Source of the DNA: Agathobacter sp.
GTDB taxonomy: Bacteria; Bacillota; Clostridia; Lachnospirales; Lachnospiraceae
Assembly: GCA_022772675.1 (NCBI GenBank)
Contig: JALEZW010000046.1
Location: 62,001 to 126,000, forward strand
DNA: 64,000 bases
Reading direction: 5' to 3'
The notes under the pieces were generated by a model that was given only the letters and a program-made list of their open reading frames with translations, was not told where the DNA came from and did not search any database. A program made the translations under genes and the position numbers. Every line of letters starts with the position of its first letter. Position 1 is the first letter of the stretch. This document shows positions 8,754 through 18,224 of the stretch, piece by piece.

Positions 8754-10634
8754 ATGGTAAGAGAAGGAAATTACGCAAAACTAGGCGTAACAAGGCAGCA
8801 GGAATGGACAGTATTTACCTTTTATGGAGAAAAAGAAGATCAATGTTTTGTAGTTCTGGTCAATACACAGACAGGCAGGAAGAAAAAAGTTGAGGTTCCG
8901 GAGAACTTTTGTCTGGGTTCCCTCCGCTCAATTGCTATTTCCGGTCTGCAGACAGATCACCTCATGTATTATTTTGAAATTAATGGACAGAAGGTGATGG
9001 ATCCCTGTGCCCATGCCATTATGGGGCGGCAGGTCTGGAATGATTGTAATAGAAAAAAGAAGCATTACGAAGTGTATGGTGCTTTTGCAGAGGAAAATTT
9101 TAACTGGGGGCAGGACAGGCATCCGGAGATTCCAAGAGAGCAGATGATCATGTATAAGCTGCATGTCCGGGGATTTACGATGGATTCCGGAACAAGGAGT
9201 GCTCCGGGAACCTTTCGTGCACTGATAAACCGGATTCCTTATCTGAAAAAACTGGGAGTTACCACATTGGAACTGATGCCGGTGTACGAATTTGAGGAAC
9301 TGGAAATTGAACAGCCCAAAGAACTTCCGGAATATATTAAGTGGCAGGAAGAAAAGTCCGACAGGATTAAACCTCCCAAAAAGGGGCCAAAGGTCATGCC
9401 GAAACTTAATTTCTGGGGATATGAAAAGGGAAACTATTTTGCTGTCAAAGCTTCCTACGGGTCGGATCCGGCACATGCGGCAGAGGAATTTAAGACACTT
9501 ATCAAAAAGCTCCATGAAAATGGGATGGAGTGTGTGATGGAATTCTATTTTCCGGATGACACGAACCACAACCTGATTATGGATGCACTTCGCTACTGGG
9601 TAAGGGAATACCATATTGATGGCATCCATCTGCTGGGACAGAATCTGCCGATTACGGCGATTTTGGAGGATGGAATGCTGAGCCGGACCAAGATTTTCTA
9701 TGCTTATTTTGATGAGAAATTCTGTATGGAACGGAGAAGGTATAAGAATCTTTATGTGTATAAGGACGAATACCAGTATCCGGTGCGTGCCATGGTGAAC
9801 CACATCAATCCGGATATGCGGGATTTTGTAAACCAGCAGAGAAAACAGGGAACATTTCTTGGTTTTGTAAACTATGTTGCCAGCAATAATGGTTTTACTC
9901 TTGCAGACCTTTTTATGTATAACGATAAGCATAATGAGGCGAACGGGGAGAATAACACAGACGGAAATTGCTATAATCTAAGCAGTAATTACGGTGTGGA
10001 GGGCCCTACCAGAAAACGTTCTGTCAACGAGCAGCGCCGCCAGAGTATGCGTAACAGCATTTTGATGCTGTTTCTGGCACAGGGAGTGCCTCTCATCTGG
10101 GCAGGTGATGAGATGGGAAATTCCCAGGAGGGAAATAATAATGCCTATTGTCAGGATAATCCAACCGGCTGGCTGAATTGGAAAAATGAAAAAGCCCATC
10201 GCCGGCAGATTGAGTTTGTCCGTAAGGTGATTGCATTCAGAAAAGAGCATCTGGTTCTTGCCAATCCGGCACCCTTTCAGTTTTCAGACTATAAATCCTG
10301 TGGATGTCCGGATCTTTCCCTTCACAGTTCCAATGCATGGGTGATTGAGCCGACTTCGGGAAATCTCTGCCTTGGCATGATGTACTCAGGTGCCTATGCA
10401 CCGAATGACAGGGAAGAACCGGATGTATATGTGGCATATAATTATATGCAGAATGCAGAAGAGCTGGCCCTGCCGAAACTGAAAAAAGGGAAAGGGTGGT
10501 ATCTTTGTATTGACAGTGGAAATGACAAAGATCCTTATCCCAAAGAAGCCGTTTTACAGGAGCAGAGAAAAATCATACTCCGTCCGCAGACTATTTGTGT
10601 ACTGGAGAGCAGGGAGATAGGGAAAAATGGGTAA
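8754..10634 (+). CDS. GH13 isoamylase/GlgX-like protein; likely catalytically inactive homologue
   Basis: Strong resemblance to GlgX/isoamylase: GNYFAVKASYGSDP, FTLADLFMYNDKHNEANGENNTDGN, NYGVEGPT, GVPLIWAGDEMGNSQEGNNNAYCQDN, with catalytic motifs replaced (see findings). Confidence 0.85.
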   Translation: MVREGNYAKLGVTRQQEWTVFTFYGEKEDQCFVVLVNTQTGRKKKVEVPENFCLGSLRSIAISGLQTDHLMYYFEINGQKVMDPCAHAIMGRQVWNDCNRKKKHYEVYGAFAEENFNWGQDRHPEIPREQMIMYKLHVRGFTMDSGTRSAPGTFRALINRIPYLKKLGVTTLELMPVYEFEELEIEQPKELPEYIKWQEEKSDRIKPPKKGPKVMPKLNFWGYEKGNYFAVKASYGSDPAHAAEEFKTLIKKLHENGMECVMEFYFPDDTNHNLIMDALRYWVREYHIDGIHLLGQNLPITAILEDGMLSRTKIFYAYFDEKFCMERRRYKNLYVYKDEYQYPVRAMVNHINPDMRDFVNQQRKQGTFLGFVNYVASNNGFTLADLFMYNDKHNEANGENNTDGNCYNLSSNYGVEGPTRKRSVNEQRRQSMRNSILMLFLAQGVPLIWAGDEMGNSQEGNNNAYCQDNPTGWLNWKNEKAHRRQIEFVRKVIAFRKEHLVLANPAPFQFSDYKSCGCPDLSLHSSNAWVIEPTSGNLCLGMMYSGAYAPNDREEPDVYVAYNYMQNAEELALPKLKKGKGWYLCIDSGNDKDPYPKEAVLQEQRKIILRPQTICVLESREIGKNG

Positions 10635-11229
10635 TGCATGGAAACATTTTTGTACGATCACACACCATAAGAATCTGGTTATGGCAGGATGCTTTAAGAT
10701 TGGGCTGTATAAACAGGGTCTTTTACATGATCTGTCCAAGTATTCTTCCACAGAGTTTCTTGTGGGATGTAAATACTATCAGGGGAATATGAGTCCCAAT
10801 AATGCAGAACGGAAGGACAAGGGATATTCTCTTGCCTGGCTGCACCACAAGGGAAGGAATAAACATCACCTGGAATACTGGATTGACTACGGAGTCTCCA
10901 ATGAAAACGGAAAGGAACACAGGGGCATGGTCGGTATGAAGATGCCGGTTCGTTATGTCTGCGAGATGTTTATCGACAGAATCAGTGCATCAAAAAATTA
11001 CCAGAAGGAGCAGTATACAGATCACAGTGCTTTAGATTATTTTTTAAAGGGAAAGGATCATTACCTGATCCATCCGGATACGGAAGCACTGTTGTGGTAT
11101 CTTCTCCTGATGTTGGCAAAGCGTGGGGAAAAGGATACCTTTGCCTTTGTGAAAAATGAGGTTCTGAAGGGAAAAGTGCCTTATGAAAAAGCAGAATTAG
11201 AGAAAAGGATGAAAGAGCTTGTACCCTAG
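10627..11229 (+). CDS. DUF5662-like protein, 8-nt overlap with the upstream CDS
   Basis: KHFCTITHHKNLVMAGCFKIGLYKQGLLHDLSKYS...WLHHKGRNKHHLEYWIDY; ATGGGTAA overlap suggests translational coupling. Confidence 0.7.
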   Translation: MGNAWKHFCTITHHKNLVMAGCFKIGLYKQGLLHDLSKYSSTEFLVGCKYYQGNMSPNNAERKDKGYSLAWLHHKGRNKHHLEYWIDYGVSNENGKEHRGMVGMKMPVRYVCEMFIDRISASKNYQKEQYTDHSALDYFLKGKDHYLIHPDTEALLWYLLLMLAKRGEKDTFAFVKNEVLKGKVPYEKAELEKRMKELVP

Positions 11230-11246
11230 TGTACAGGCTTTTTTTC
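11216..11246 (+). terminator. Rho-independent terminator overlapping the end of the DUF5662-like CDS
   Basis: AGCTTGTAC-cctagt-GTACAGGCT followed by T-run. Confidence 0.8.
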
Positions 11247-11269
11247 AAGGCAGGAATCTGTTGGAAAGG

Positions 11270-11298
11270 CACGAAAGGGAATACGCTCACATACAATA
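11270..11298 (+). promoter_or_regulatory. Candidate sigmaK/sigmaE-type promoter CACG-N16-CATACAATA upstream of sigK
   Basis: CATACAATA fits the CATAnnnTA -10 of sigmaK and the CATACAnT core of sigmaE; CACG approximates the mACm -35; 16-nt spacing. Confidence 0.5.
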
Positions 11299-11324
11299 TA
11301 CAAAGCCGTTAAAAAAGGTGCTGC

Positions 11325-11948
11325 GTGAAAACATTTTTAGTTCCTTTGTCACCCGAGGAGGAAACGGACTGCCTTTCCCGTTTACAGAAGGGAGAAGAAG
11401 AGGCGAAAAACGAACTGGTTTTACACAACATGCGCCTGGTAGCTCATGTGGCAAAAAAATACAGTGGAGCAGGGGAAGAGCAGGAGGATCTGATTTCCAT
11501 CGGGACAATCGGACTCATAAAAGCAGTTGACAGCTTCCGCCCGGATTACGGCAATAAATTTGCCACGTATGCGATACGGTGTGTGGATAATGAACTTCTT
11601 ATGTACCTGCGCTATAAGAGAAAACAGAGGGGAGAGGTTTCACTATTTGAGCCCATTGGAACGGACAAAGAGGGAAATCAGATACAGCTTGTGGATATTC
11701 TCGAATATCATGATAAAAATGTGGCGGATGAAGTAGCTAAGGAGGAACAGATAAAACTTGTTCGTGCAAGAATGAGTGAAGTTTTGACCGGACGGGAGGC
11801 ATTTATTATCCGAAAACGTTATGCCATGGATGGAGAGCAGGAGATGACCCAGCGGGAGATTGCTAAGGAGCTTGGAATATCCCGTTCCTATGTGTCCAGA
11901 ATTGAGAAAAGGGCATTGGAGAAGCTTAAAAAAGTGATAAACAAATAA
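11325..11948 (+). CDS. sigK: Sporulation sigma factor SigK-like, uninterrupted ORF
   Basis: LVLHNMRLVAHVAKKYSGAGEEQEDLISIGTIGLIKAVDSF...MTQREIAKELGISRSYVSRIEKRALEKLKK. Confidence 0.8.
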   Translation: MKTFLVPLSPEEETDCLSRLQKGEEEAKNELVLHNMRLVAHVAKKYSGAGEEQEDLISIGTIGLIKAVDSFRPDYGNKFATYAIRCVDNELLMYLRYKRKQRGEVSLFEPIGTDKEGNQIQLVDILEYHDKNVADEVAKEEQIKLVRARMSEVLTGREAFIIRKRYAMDGEQEMTQREIAKELGISRSYVSRIEKRALEKLKKVINK

Positions 11949-11956
11949 GGGATTGC

Positions 11957-11996
11957 AAAAAGATGCATGGTATGGTATTGTTAATGCATCTTTTTT
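11957..11996 (+). terminator. Rho-independent terminator after sigK
   Basis: AAAAAGATGCAT ... ATGCATCTTTTTT. Confidence 0.8.
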
Positions 11997-12049
11997 CAGT
12001 ATGATTCAAGCATAGGTCTGTGCACACATTCCCCATACGTTGAAATGAG

Positions 12050-13585
12050 GTGTATATGTACAGTAAAATAATGACTTCCATGCTGGATGGAATCCGTTCC
12101 ATTCCGGTTCAGGCGGAGGTGGATATCAGTATTGGAATGCCTGCTTTTGATATGGTGGGCTTTTTGGCTTCGGAGGTAAGGGAGGCGAAAGAACGTGTCC
12201 GTACCGCGCTTCATAACTGTGGAATCATGCTTCCGGCAAAACGGATCACGGTTAATCTTTCTCCGGGAAATGTCAGAAAGTGTGGTACCGGATTTGATCT
12301 GCCGATAGCAGTGGCACTTCTTGTGGCTCTTGGATTTATTCCGGCAGAAAGCTGCAGAAACCGGATCTTTACCGGGGAGCTGAATTTAAATGGTCAGCTT
12401 CTGTCGGTTCGCGGGGTTCTTCCCATGGTGTCCGATGGAGTTAAAAATGGAGGGAAGGAGTTTATCGTTCCTGCAGAGAATTTAAAGGAGAGCCGGCTGG
12501 TGCAGCAGGCCGTAGTGAAGGGATTTCACTCTCTTCCAGATGTGATCCGGTATTTAAAGGATGAAAGCTATGAAGAGCCTGTCATAGGAGGAAAGGGAAA
12601 AGAAAAAAGGAACAGACCGCTGGATTTTTCGGAGGTGAACGGCCAGGGGTTTTTAAAACGTGCGGCGGAAATTGCGGCAGCAGGGATGCATAATATGTTA
12701 ATGGTGGGACCACCGGGAGCAGGGAAAACCATGATTTCAGAACGGCTGTCTACAATTCTTCCGCCTCTTACCGAGGAAGAAAAACTGGAGGTCTCCAAAA
12801 TATACAGTGTCTGCGGTCTGATGGGGGATTCCGATACGCTTCTTACAGAACGTCCATTTCGAAGTCCCCATCATACAATAAGTGCCGCAGGTCTGGCAGG
12901 GGGAGGCATGTATATCCGGCCGGGAGAGGTTTCCCTTGCCCACAACGGGGTGCTTTTTCTCGATGAATTGACGGAATTTTCCAAATCGACACTGGAAATC
13001 TTAAGACAGCCCTTAGAAGAACATCAGATTCACCTGACAAGAGCCACCGGGAGTGTGACCTATCCCTCATGCTTTCTTCTTTTGGCATCTATGAATCCCT
13101 GTAACTGCGGCTATTATCCGGACAGGAATAAGTGCCGGTGTACCAACGCATCCCTCCGGAAATATTTTGATAAGGTTTCCCAGCCTCTGTTAGACCGGAT
13201 TGACATCTGCGTAGAGGCGGCACCGGTCAGCTTTGAGGAGCTTACGGTTCGCGGACAGAATGAAAGCTCAAAGACCATCAGAGAGCGTGTGGCCGCCTGC
13301 CATGAGATTCAGATCAGACGATACCGGAATGAGGATTTTTTTCATAACAGCCGGATTCCTGCATCACGGATGGAGGAATTTTGTCATCTGGGGGACAAGC
13401 AGCAGCGATATATGGAGGATGTTTTTAAGAAAATGGAGCTGACGGCACGCTCCTATCATAAAATCCTGCGGGTTGCCCGGACTATTGCAGATATGGATGG
13501 AGCAGATGAAATAAGAATTTCAGATCTGATGGAGGCAGTCTGTTACCGGAGTATCGGGGAAAAATACTTTGGAGGTACGGATTAG
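12050..13585 (+). CDS. YifB/ComM-family Mg chelatase-like AAA ATPase
   Basis: LDGIRSIPVQAEVDISIGMPAFDMVGF, VGPPGAGKTMISERLSTILPPL, FLDELTEF, RSPHHTISAAGLAGGG. Likely start MYMYSK or MYSK. Confidence 0.93.
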   Translation: MYMYSKIMTSMLDGIRSIPVQAEVDISIGMPAFDMVGFLASEVREAKERVRTALHNCGIMLPAKRITVNLSPGNVRKCGTGFDLPIAVALLVALGFIPAESCRNRIFTGELNLNGQLLSVRGVLPMVSDGVKNGGKEFIVPAENLKESRLVQQAVVKGFHSLPDVIRYLKDESYEEPVIGGKGKEKRNRPLDFSEVNGQGFLKRAAEIAAAGMHNMLMVGPPGAGKTMISERLSTILPPLTEEEKLEVSKIYSVCGLMGDSDTLLTERPFRSPHHTISAAGLAGGGMYIRPGEVSLAHNGVLFLDELTEFSKSTLEILRQPLEEHQIHLTRATGSVTYPSCFLLLASMNPCNCGYYPDRNKCRCTNASLRKYFDKVSQPLLDRIDICVEAAPVSFEELTVRGQNESSKTIRERVAACHEIQIRRYRNEDFFHNSRIPASRMEEFCHLGDKQQRYMEDVFKKMELTARSYHKILRVARTIADMDGADEIRISDLMEAVCYRSIGEKYFGGTD

Positions 13586-14665
13586 ATGGAAATGTATGCA
13601 TACTGGCTTTCCAATACAGGTCTGTCTGTAAGAAAGCTTGAAAAAATATGGGGCAGCAGTATCTGCGCAAGGGAATTGTATGGAATGTCTGAAAAAGCTC
13701 TTATGGGGATAGAAGGACTGACGGATAAGGATGTAGTAAAAATAACAGAGAGCAAAAGAAACTGGGATTTACAAAGGGAGTGGATGAAACTGCAGGAGAG
13801 TGGAATATCCTTTGTTTCTGTGGAAAATGAGGCTTTTCCGGAAAAACTCCGTTTTATCCAGACACCGCCATATGCCCTGTATTATGTGGGACATCTTCCC
13901 CGGGAGGGAAAAAAGAGGGTTGCAATTGTAGGAGCCAGAACCAGAAGTGCCTATGGAAGCCAGATGGCGGAAAAACTGGCGAAAGCCCTTGCACAAAACG
14001 ATGTGGAGGTCATAAGCGGGATGGCTCTTGGAATAGATGCGGATGCACACCGGGGAGCATTAGACGGGGGAGGCAGTACCTATGCGGTGCTGGGCTGTGG
14101 GGCAGACCGGTGTTATCCCCGGCAGAACCGCTATCTGTATGATAAGATTCCGGAAAAAGGAGGAGTTTTGTCCGAGTATGCACCGGAAACACCGCCCCTT
14201 GCCGCCTATTTTCCCCAGAGAAACCGGCTGATTGCAGGACTGTCGGACTACACGGTTGTGATAGAGGCAAGATTGAAAAGCGGTTCTTTGATTACTGCTG
14301 ATTATGCCATGGAACAGGGACGGGAGGTATATGCACTTCCAGGCAGGGTGACAGATGAGCTCAGTCAGGGCTGTAACCACTTGATTCAGCAGGGGGCAGG
14401 GGTGGTTACGGGTGTGGAGGATTTCCTGAAAGAAATACAGTTAGATACTTCAAACATTGCTTCGCAATTGGACTTTCGAAAAAATCTTCTTGAAAAAGAC
14501 GAATCATTGGTGTATGCTTTACTAGATTTTTATCCGGTGGGACTGGGGACCCTGGTAGAAAAAACGCCCTTTGGGCTGGGCGAACTGCTGCCCATTCTGG
14601 AGCGGCTGAAACAGAAAGGGTTTATCCGGGAAAACCTGCCGAATTATTTTGTGAAAACAATCTAA
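13586..14665 (+). CDS. dprA: DNA-processing protein DprA
   Basis: VAIVGARTRSAYGSQMAEKLA, VISGMALGIDADAHRGALDGGGSTYAVLGCGADRCYP. Confidence 0.95.
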   Translation: MEMYAYWLSNTGLSVRKLEKIWGSSICARELYGMSEKALMGIEGLTDKDVVKITESKRNWDLQREWMKLQESGISFVSVENEAFPEKLRFIQTPPYALYYVGHLPREGKKRVAIVGARTRSAYGSQMAEKLAKALAQNDVEVISGMALGIDADAHRGALDGGGSTYAVLGCGADRCYPRQNRYLYDKIPEKGGVLSEYAPETPPLAAYFPQRNRLIAGLSDYTVVIEARLKSGSLITADYAMEQGREVYALPGRVTDELSQGCNHLIQQGAGVVTGVEDFLKEIQLDTSNIASQLDFRKNLLEKDESLVYALLDFYPVGLGTLVEKTPFGLGELLPILERLKQKGFIRENLPNYFVKTI

Positions 14666-14687
14666 TGGTTCATATAAGGAGCAGCAA

Positions 14688-16766
14688 ATGGCAAAGTATC
14701 TGGTAATTGTGGAGTCACCGGCAAAGGTGAAGACAATCAAAAAATTTCTTGGAAAAAATTATGAGGTAATGGCAAGCAACGGTCATGTGAGGGATTTGCC
14801 GAAGAGCCAGCTTGGTTTTTCTCCGGAGAATGATTTTGAACCGAAATATATTACCATCCGGGGAAAAGGTGAGATTTTGGCAAAACTTCGGAAAGAAGTG
14901 AAAAAAGCCGATGTGATTTATCTTGCAACGGACCCTGACCGGGAGGGAGAGGCAATCTCCTGGCATTTGACGAAGGCATTAAAGCTGGAGGACAAAAAAG
15001 TCTGCAGAATTACCTTTAATGAGATTACAAAGACAGCTGTGAAGGCATCCCTTAAAAATCCGCGGGAAATTGACATGGACCTGGTGGATGCACAGCAGGC
15101 AAGACGAATGGTAGACCGTATGGTGGGTTACAAAATAAGTCCTCTTTTATGGGCAAAGGTAAAGCGCGGCTTAAGTGCCGGCCGTGTTCAGTCGGTAGCC
15201 CTTCGCATTGTCTGCGACAGGGAAGAAGAGATTGATGCCTTTATTCCGGAGGAATACTGGTCTTTAGAGGCAAGTCTGCTGCCGGCGGGAGAAAAAAAGC
15301 CGATTGTGGCAAAGCTTTCAGACCGTGGCGGGGAGAAATTTGAGATTACTTCACAGGAACAGATGAATCAGGTGCTTGCAGAGTTAAAGGATCAGAAGTT
15401 TCAGGTTAAGGACATTAAAAAGGGAGAACGTACCAAGAAGGCACCGCTTCCCTTTACCACAAGCACCTTGCAGCAGGAGGCTTCCAAGGCACTCAATTTC
15501 CCAATTTCAAAGACCATGCGTATCGCACAGCAGCTTTATGAGGGCGTGGATATTAAGGGACAGGGAACGGTGGGTATTATCACTTACCTTCGTACGGATT
15601 CTGTCCGTATTTCCGAGGAAGCGGATGCTGCAGCCCGTACCTTTATACAGGAAAACTATGGGGAGGAATATCTCTCAGCAGGGGATGGAAGCAAAAAGAG
15701 CAGTGCAAAGATTCAGGATGCCCATGAGGCAATCCGTCCCACTGATATTAACCGGATACCATCGGAAATTAAGGATTCTTTAAGTAGAGATCAGTTTCGC
15801 TTATACCAGCTGATCTGGAAGCGTTTTGCGGCAAGCCGTATGGCTAATGCAAAATATGAGACAACAGCAGTGAATATCGGGGCAGGAGAGTATACATTCC
15901 GTGTTTCCACATCAAAAGTTGCATTTGATGGATTTATGCTTGCCTATACGGAGGCTGATGATGAGAAACAGGAAAAACAGGTGCTGCTTAAATCCATTGA
16001 TAAGGATACGGATTTGCAGCTGGTAGAGTTTGAGCCAAAGCAGCATTTTACCCAGCCGCCGGCTCATTACACCGAGGCTTCCCTTGTAAAAACCCTTGAG
16101 GAGCTTGGAATCGGCCGCCCAAGTACCTACTCACCCACCATTACGACAATTATAGCAAGGCGATATATCACAAAAGAAAATAAAAATCTTTATGTGACAG
16201 AGATTGGTTCGGTTGTCAATTCCATCATGAAGGAGTCTTTTCCTACCATTGTGGATGAGCATTTTACCGCAAATATGGAATCCCTGTTAGACAGTGTTGC
16301 AGAGGGAAAGGTACACTGGAAGACGGTTGTGGAAAATTTTTATCCGGATTTGGAGAATGCTGTGGCTGCAGCAGAAAAGGATCTGGAGAAGGTGACGATT
16401 GAGGATGAAGTGACAGATGAAATCTGTGAGGTCTGCGGCCGGAATATGGTTGTAAAGTACGGACCACACGGGAAATTCCTTGCATGTCCCGGATTCCCGG
16501 ACTGCCGGAACACCAAGCCCTATTATGAAAAAATCGGAGTTAACTGTCCGAAATGCGGCAAGGACGTGGTGATTAAGATGACGAAGAAAGGCAGACGCTA
16601 CTATGGCTGTATTGATTATCCGGACTGTGATTTCATGAGCTGGGGACGGCCGGTAGAGAAAAAATGTCCCCGCTGTGGCGGATATATGGTGGAGAAAGGC
16701 AGTAAGCTGGCCTGCGCGGATGAGCATTGCGGATATACGGAAGTAAAGCCGAAAGATGCAGAATAG
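14688..16766 (+). CDS. topA: DNA topoisomerase I with C-terminal Cys4 zinc fingers
   Basis: MAKYLVIVESPAKVKTIKKFLG, TDPDREGEAISWHL, ITYLRTDSVRIS, CPKCGKDVVIKMTKKGRRYYGC. Confidence 0.97.
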   Translation: MAKYLVIVESPAKVKTIKKFLGKNYEVMASNGHVRDLPKSQLGFSPENDFEPKYITIRGKGEILAKLRKEVKKADVIYLATDPDREGEAISWHLTKALKLEDKKVCRITFNEITKTAVKASLKNPREIDMDLVDAQQARRMVDRMVGYKISPLLWAKVKRGLSAGRVQSVALRIVCDREEEIDAFIPEEYWSLEASLLPAGEKKPIVAKLSDRGGEKFEITSQEQMNQVLAELKDQKFQVKDIKKGERTKKAPLPFTTSTLQQEASKALNFPISKTMRIAQQLYEGVDIKGQGTVGIITYLRTDSVRISEEADAAARTFIQENYGEEYLSAGDGSKKSSAKIQDAHEAIRPTDINRIPSEIKDSLSRDQFRLYQLIWKRFAASRMANAKYETTAVNIGAGEYTFRVSTSKVAFDGFMLAYTEADDEKQEKQVLLKSIDKDTDLQLVEFEPKQHFTQPPAHYTEASLVKTLEELGIGRPSTYSPTITTIIARRYITKENKNLYVTEIGSVVNSIMKESFPTIVDEHFTANMESLLDSVAEGKVHWKTVVENFYPDLENAVAAAEKDLEKVTIEDEVTDEICEVCGRNMVVKYGPHGKFLACPGFPDCRNTKPYYEKIGVNCPKCGKDVVIKMTKKGRRYYGCIDYPDCDFMSWGRPVEKKCPRCGGYMVEKGSKLACADEHCGYTEVKPKDAE

Positions 16767-16787
16767 TTGTATATTTTGTGAAAAATC

Positions 16788-16816
16788 TTGAATTGTCAGA
16801 AAAATAGTGCTAAACT
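16788..16816 (+). promoter_or_regulatory. codY promoter (TTGAAT-N17-TAAACT) overlapped by a CodY-box-like sequence AATTGTCAGAAAAAT (16791-16805)
   Basis: 13/15 match to AATTTTCWGAAAATT, lying on the -35/spacer. Confidence 0.65.
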
Positions 16817-16886
16817 CATGATAGCTGTAAATGAAATTGCATTAAGAAGATTGATTTCATCAATCATTCGGGGCAGGAGGCATGGC

Positions 16887-17666
16887 ATGAGTGTTCAGCT
16901 TTTGGACAAAACGAGAAAAATAAATAAACTGCTTCATAACAACAATTCATCGAAGGTTGTATTCAACGATATCTGTGATGTCCTGACAGGCATTCTGGAT
17001 TCTAATATCCTTGTCATCAGTAAAAAGGGCAAGGTGCTGGGGTCAAGCGTCTGCAGGGGAGTGGAGGAACTCAAGGAGCTGATTGTAGATGAGGTTGGAG
17101 GATTCATAGACACAGAACTGAATGAGAGACTCCTGGGAATCCTGTCCACCAAGGAAAATGTAAACCTTGAGACATTGGGATTTGGAGAGGAATCCAAACA
17201 GTACCGGGCAATCATCACTCCCATCGACATTGCGGGAGAGCGGCTTGGCACCTTGTTTGAGTACCGCTGTGATAAAGAATACGATATCGATGATATTATT
17301 CTGACAGAGTACGGAACTACGGTAGTGGGGCTGGAAATGATGCGTTCGGTGAATGAAGAAAATGCAGAGGAAGCAAGAAAGGTTGCCATTGTGAAATCGG
17401 CAATCAGCACCCTTTCATTTTCTGAACTTGAGGCAATCATTCACATATTTGATGAACTGGATGGAAATGAGGGAATCCTTGTGGCCAGCAGGATTGCAGA
17501 CCGGGTTGGAATCACCCGTTCCGTTATTGTAAATGCACTCCGCAAGTTCGAGAGTGCCGGGGTGATTGAATCCAGATCCTCAGGAATGAAGGGAACCTAT
17601 ATCAAGGTCATCAATGATGTGGTATTTGATGAACTGGAAAAAATTAAAAAGAACAATGCAAAATAA
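16887..17666 (+). CDS. codY: GTP-sensing pleiotropic transcriptional regulator CodY
   Basis: MSVQLLDKTRKINKLLHN...ASRIADRVGITRSVIVNALRKFESAGVIESRSSGMKGTYIKVIN. Start set at 16887 (GGAGG upstream) rather than 16788. Confidence 0.96.
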   Translation: MSVQLLDKTRKINKLLHNNNSSKVVFNDICDVLTGILDSNILVISKKGKVLGSSVCRGVEELKELIVDEVGGFIDTELNERLLGILSTKENVNLETLGFGEESKQYRAIITPIDIAGERLGTLFEYRCDKEYDIDDIILTEYGTTVVGLEMMRSVNEENAEEARKVAIVKSAISTLSFSELEAIIHIFDELDGNEGILVASRIADRVGITRSVIVNALRKFESAGVIESRSSGMKGTYIKVINDVVFDELEKIKKNNAK

Positions 17667-17689
17667 ATAAGACCATGGATGGGCGGATT

Positions 17690-17732
17690 AAAGGGACTTA
17701 TATGTAAAATATAGGTCCTTTTGTCGTTTTTT
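17690..17732 (+). terminator. Terminator after codY
   Basis: AAAGGGACTTATAT-gtaaa-ATATAGGTCCTTTT followed by GTCGTTTTTT. Confidence 0.75.
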
Positions 17733-17750
17733 ACAAAAAATACTTGTAAT

Positions 17751-17780
17751 TTGACATAAGTATACTATAATTAGTATGAT
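17751..17780 (+). promoter_or_regulatory. Putative sigmaA promoter of the fla/che operon (TTGACA-N18-TATGAT)
   Basis: Upstream of flgB; perfect -35. Confidence 0.7.
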
Positions 17781-17817
17781 ATGGTAATTAGGAATACTAG
17801 ATAAAGGGAGCAAATAT

Positions 17818-18207
17818 ATGCTGAGTACAGATGCATTCAACTATGTCAACGTATTGGATAAAGCTGCTGACGCAAGCTGGCAGAGAGAAAATATCCTTAC
17901 AAATAATATCGCAAATGTAGATACACCGTATTATAAGCGTAAGGATCTGGATTTTGAGAGTAAATTAAAGGATGAATTAGGGCGTTGTAAACACGAGTCA
18001 CTGGATGGAAAGATGAAAGATTTGGATCTCTCCGAATTGAACCCGTCTGTGTATACCGATTTGTCTAATTATTCTTACCGTCTTGACAAGAATAATGTGG
18101 ATATCGATTCTGAGGAAGCAGAACTGGCATCGGAGCAGATCAGGTATCAGGGCATTGCAGCCGGAATCAATGGACAGTTCAGCCGGATGCGTGCAGTGAT
18201 TAAGTAA
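17818..18207 (+). CDS. flgB: Flagellar basal-body rod protein FlgB
   Basis: WQRENILTNNIANVDTPYYKRKDLDFESKL; first gene of fla/che. Confidence 0.95.
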   Translation: MLSTDAFNYVNVLDKAADASWQRENILTNNIANVDTPYYKRKDLDFESKLKDELGRCKHESLDGKMKDLDLSELNPSVYTDLSNYSYRLDKNNVDIDSEEAELASEQIRYQGIAAGINGQFSRMRAVIK

Positions 18208-18224
18208 GACAGGGGGAAGAAAGA

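Noticed and set aside
11325-11948. A skin-like excision element in sigK
   Set aside because: The ORF is continuous from region 2 to region 4; no insertion is present.
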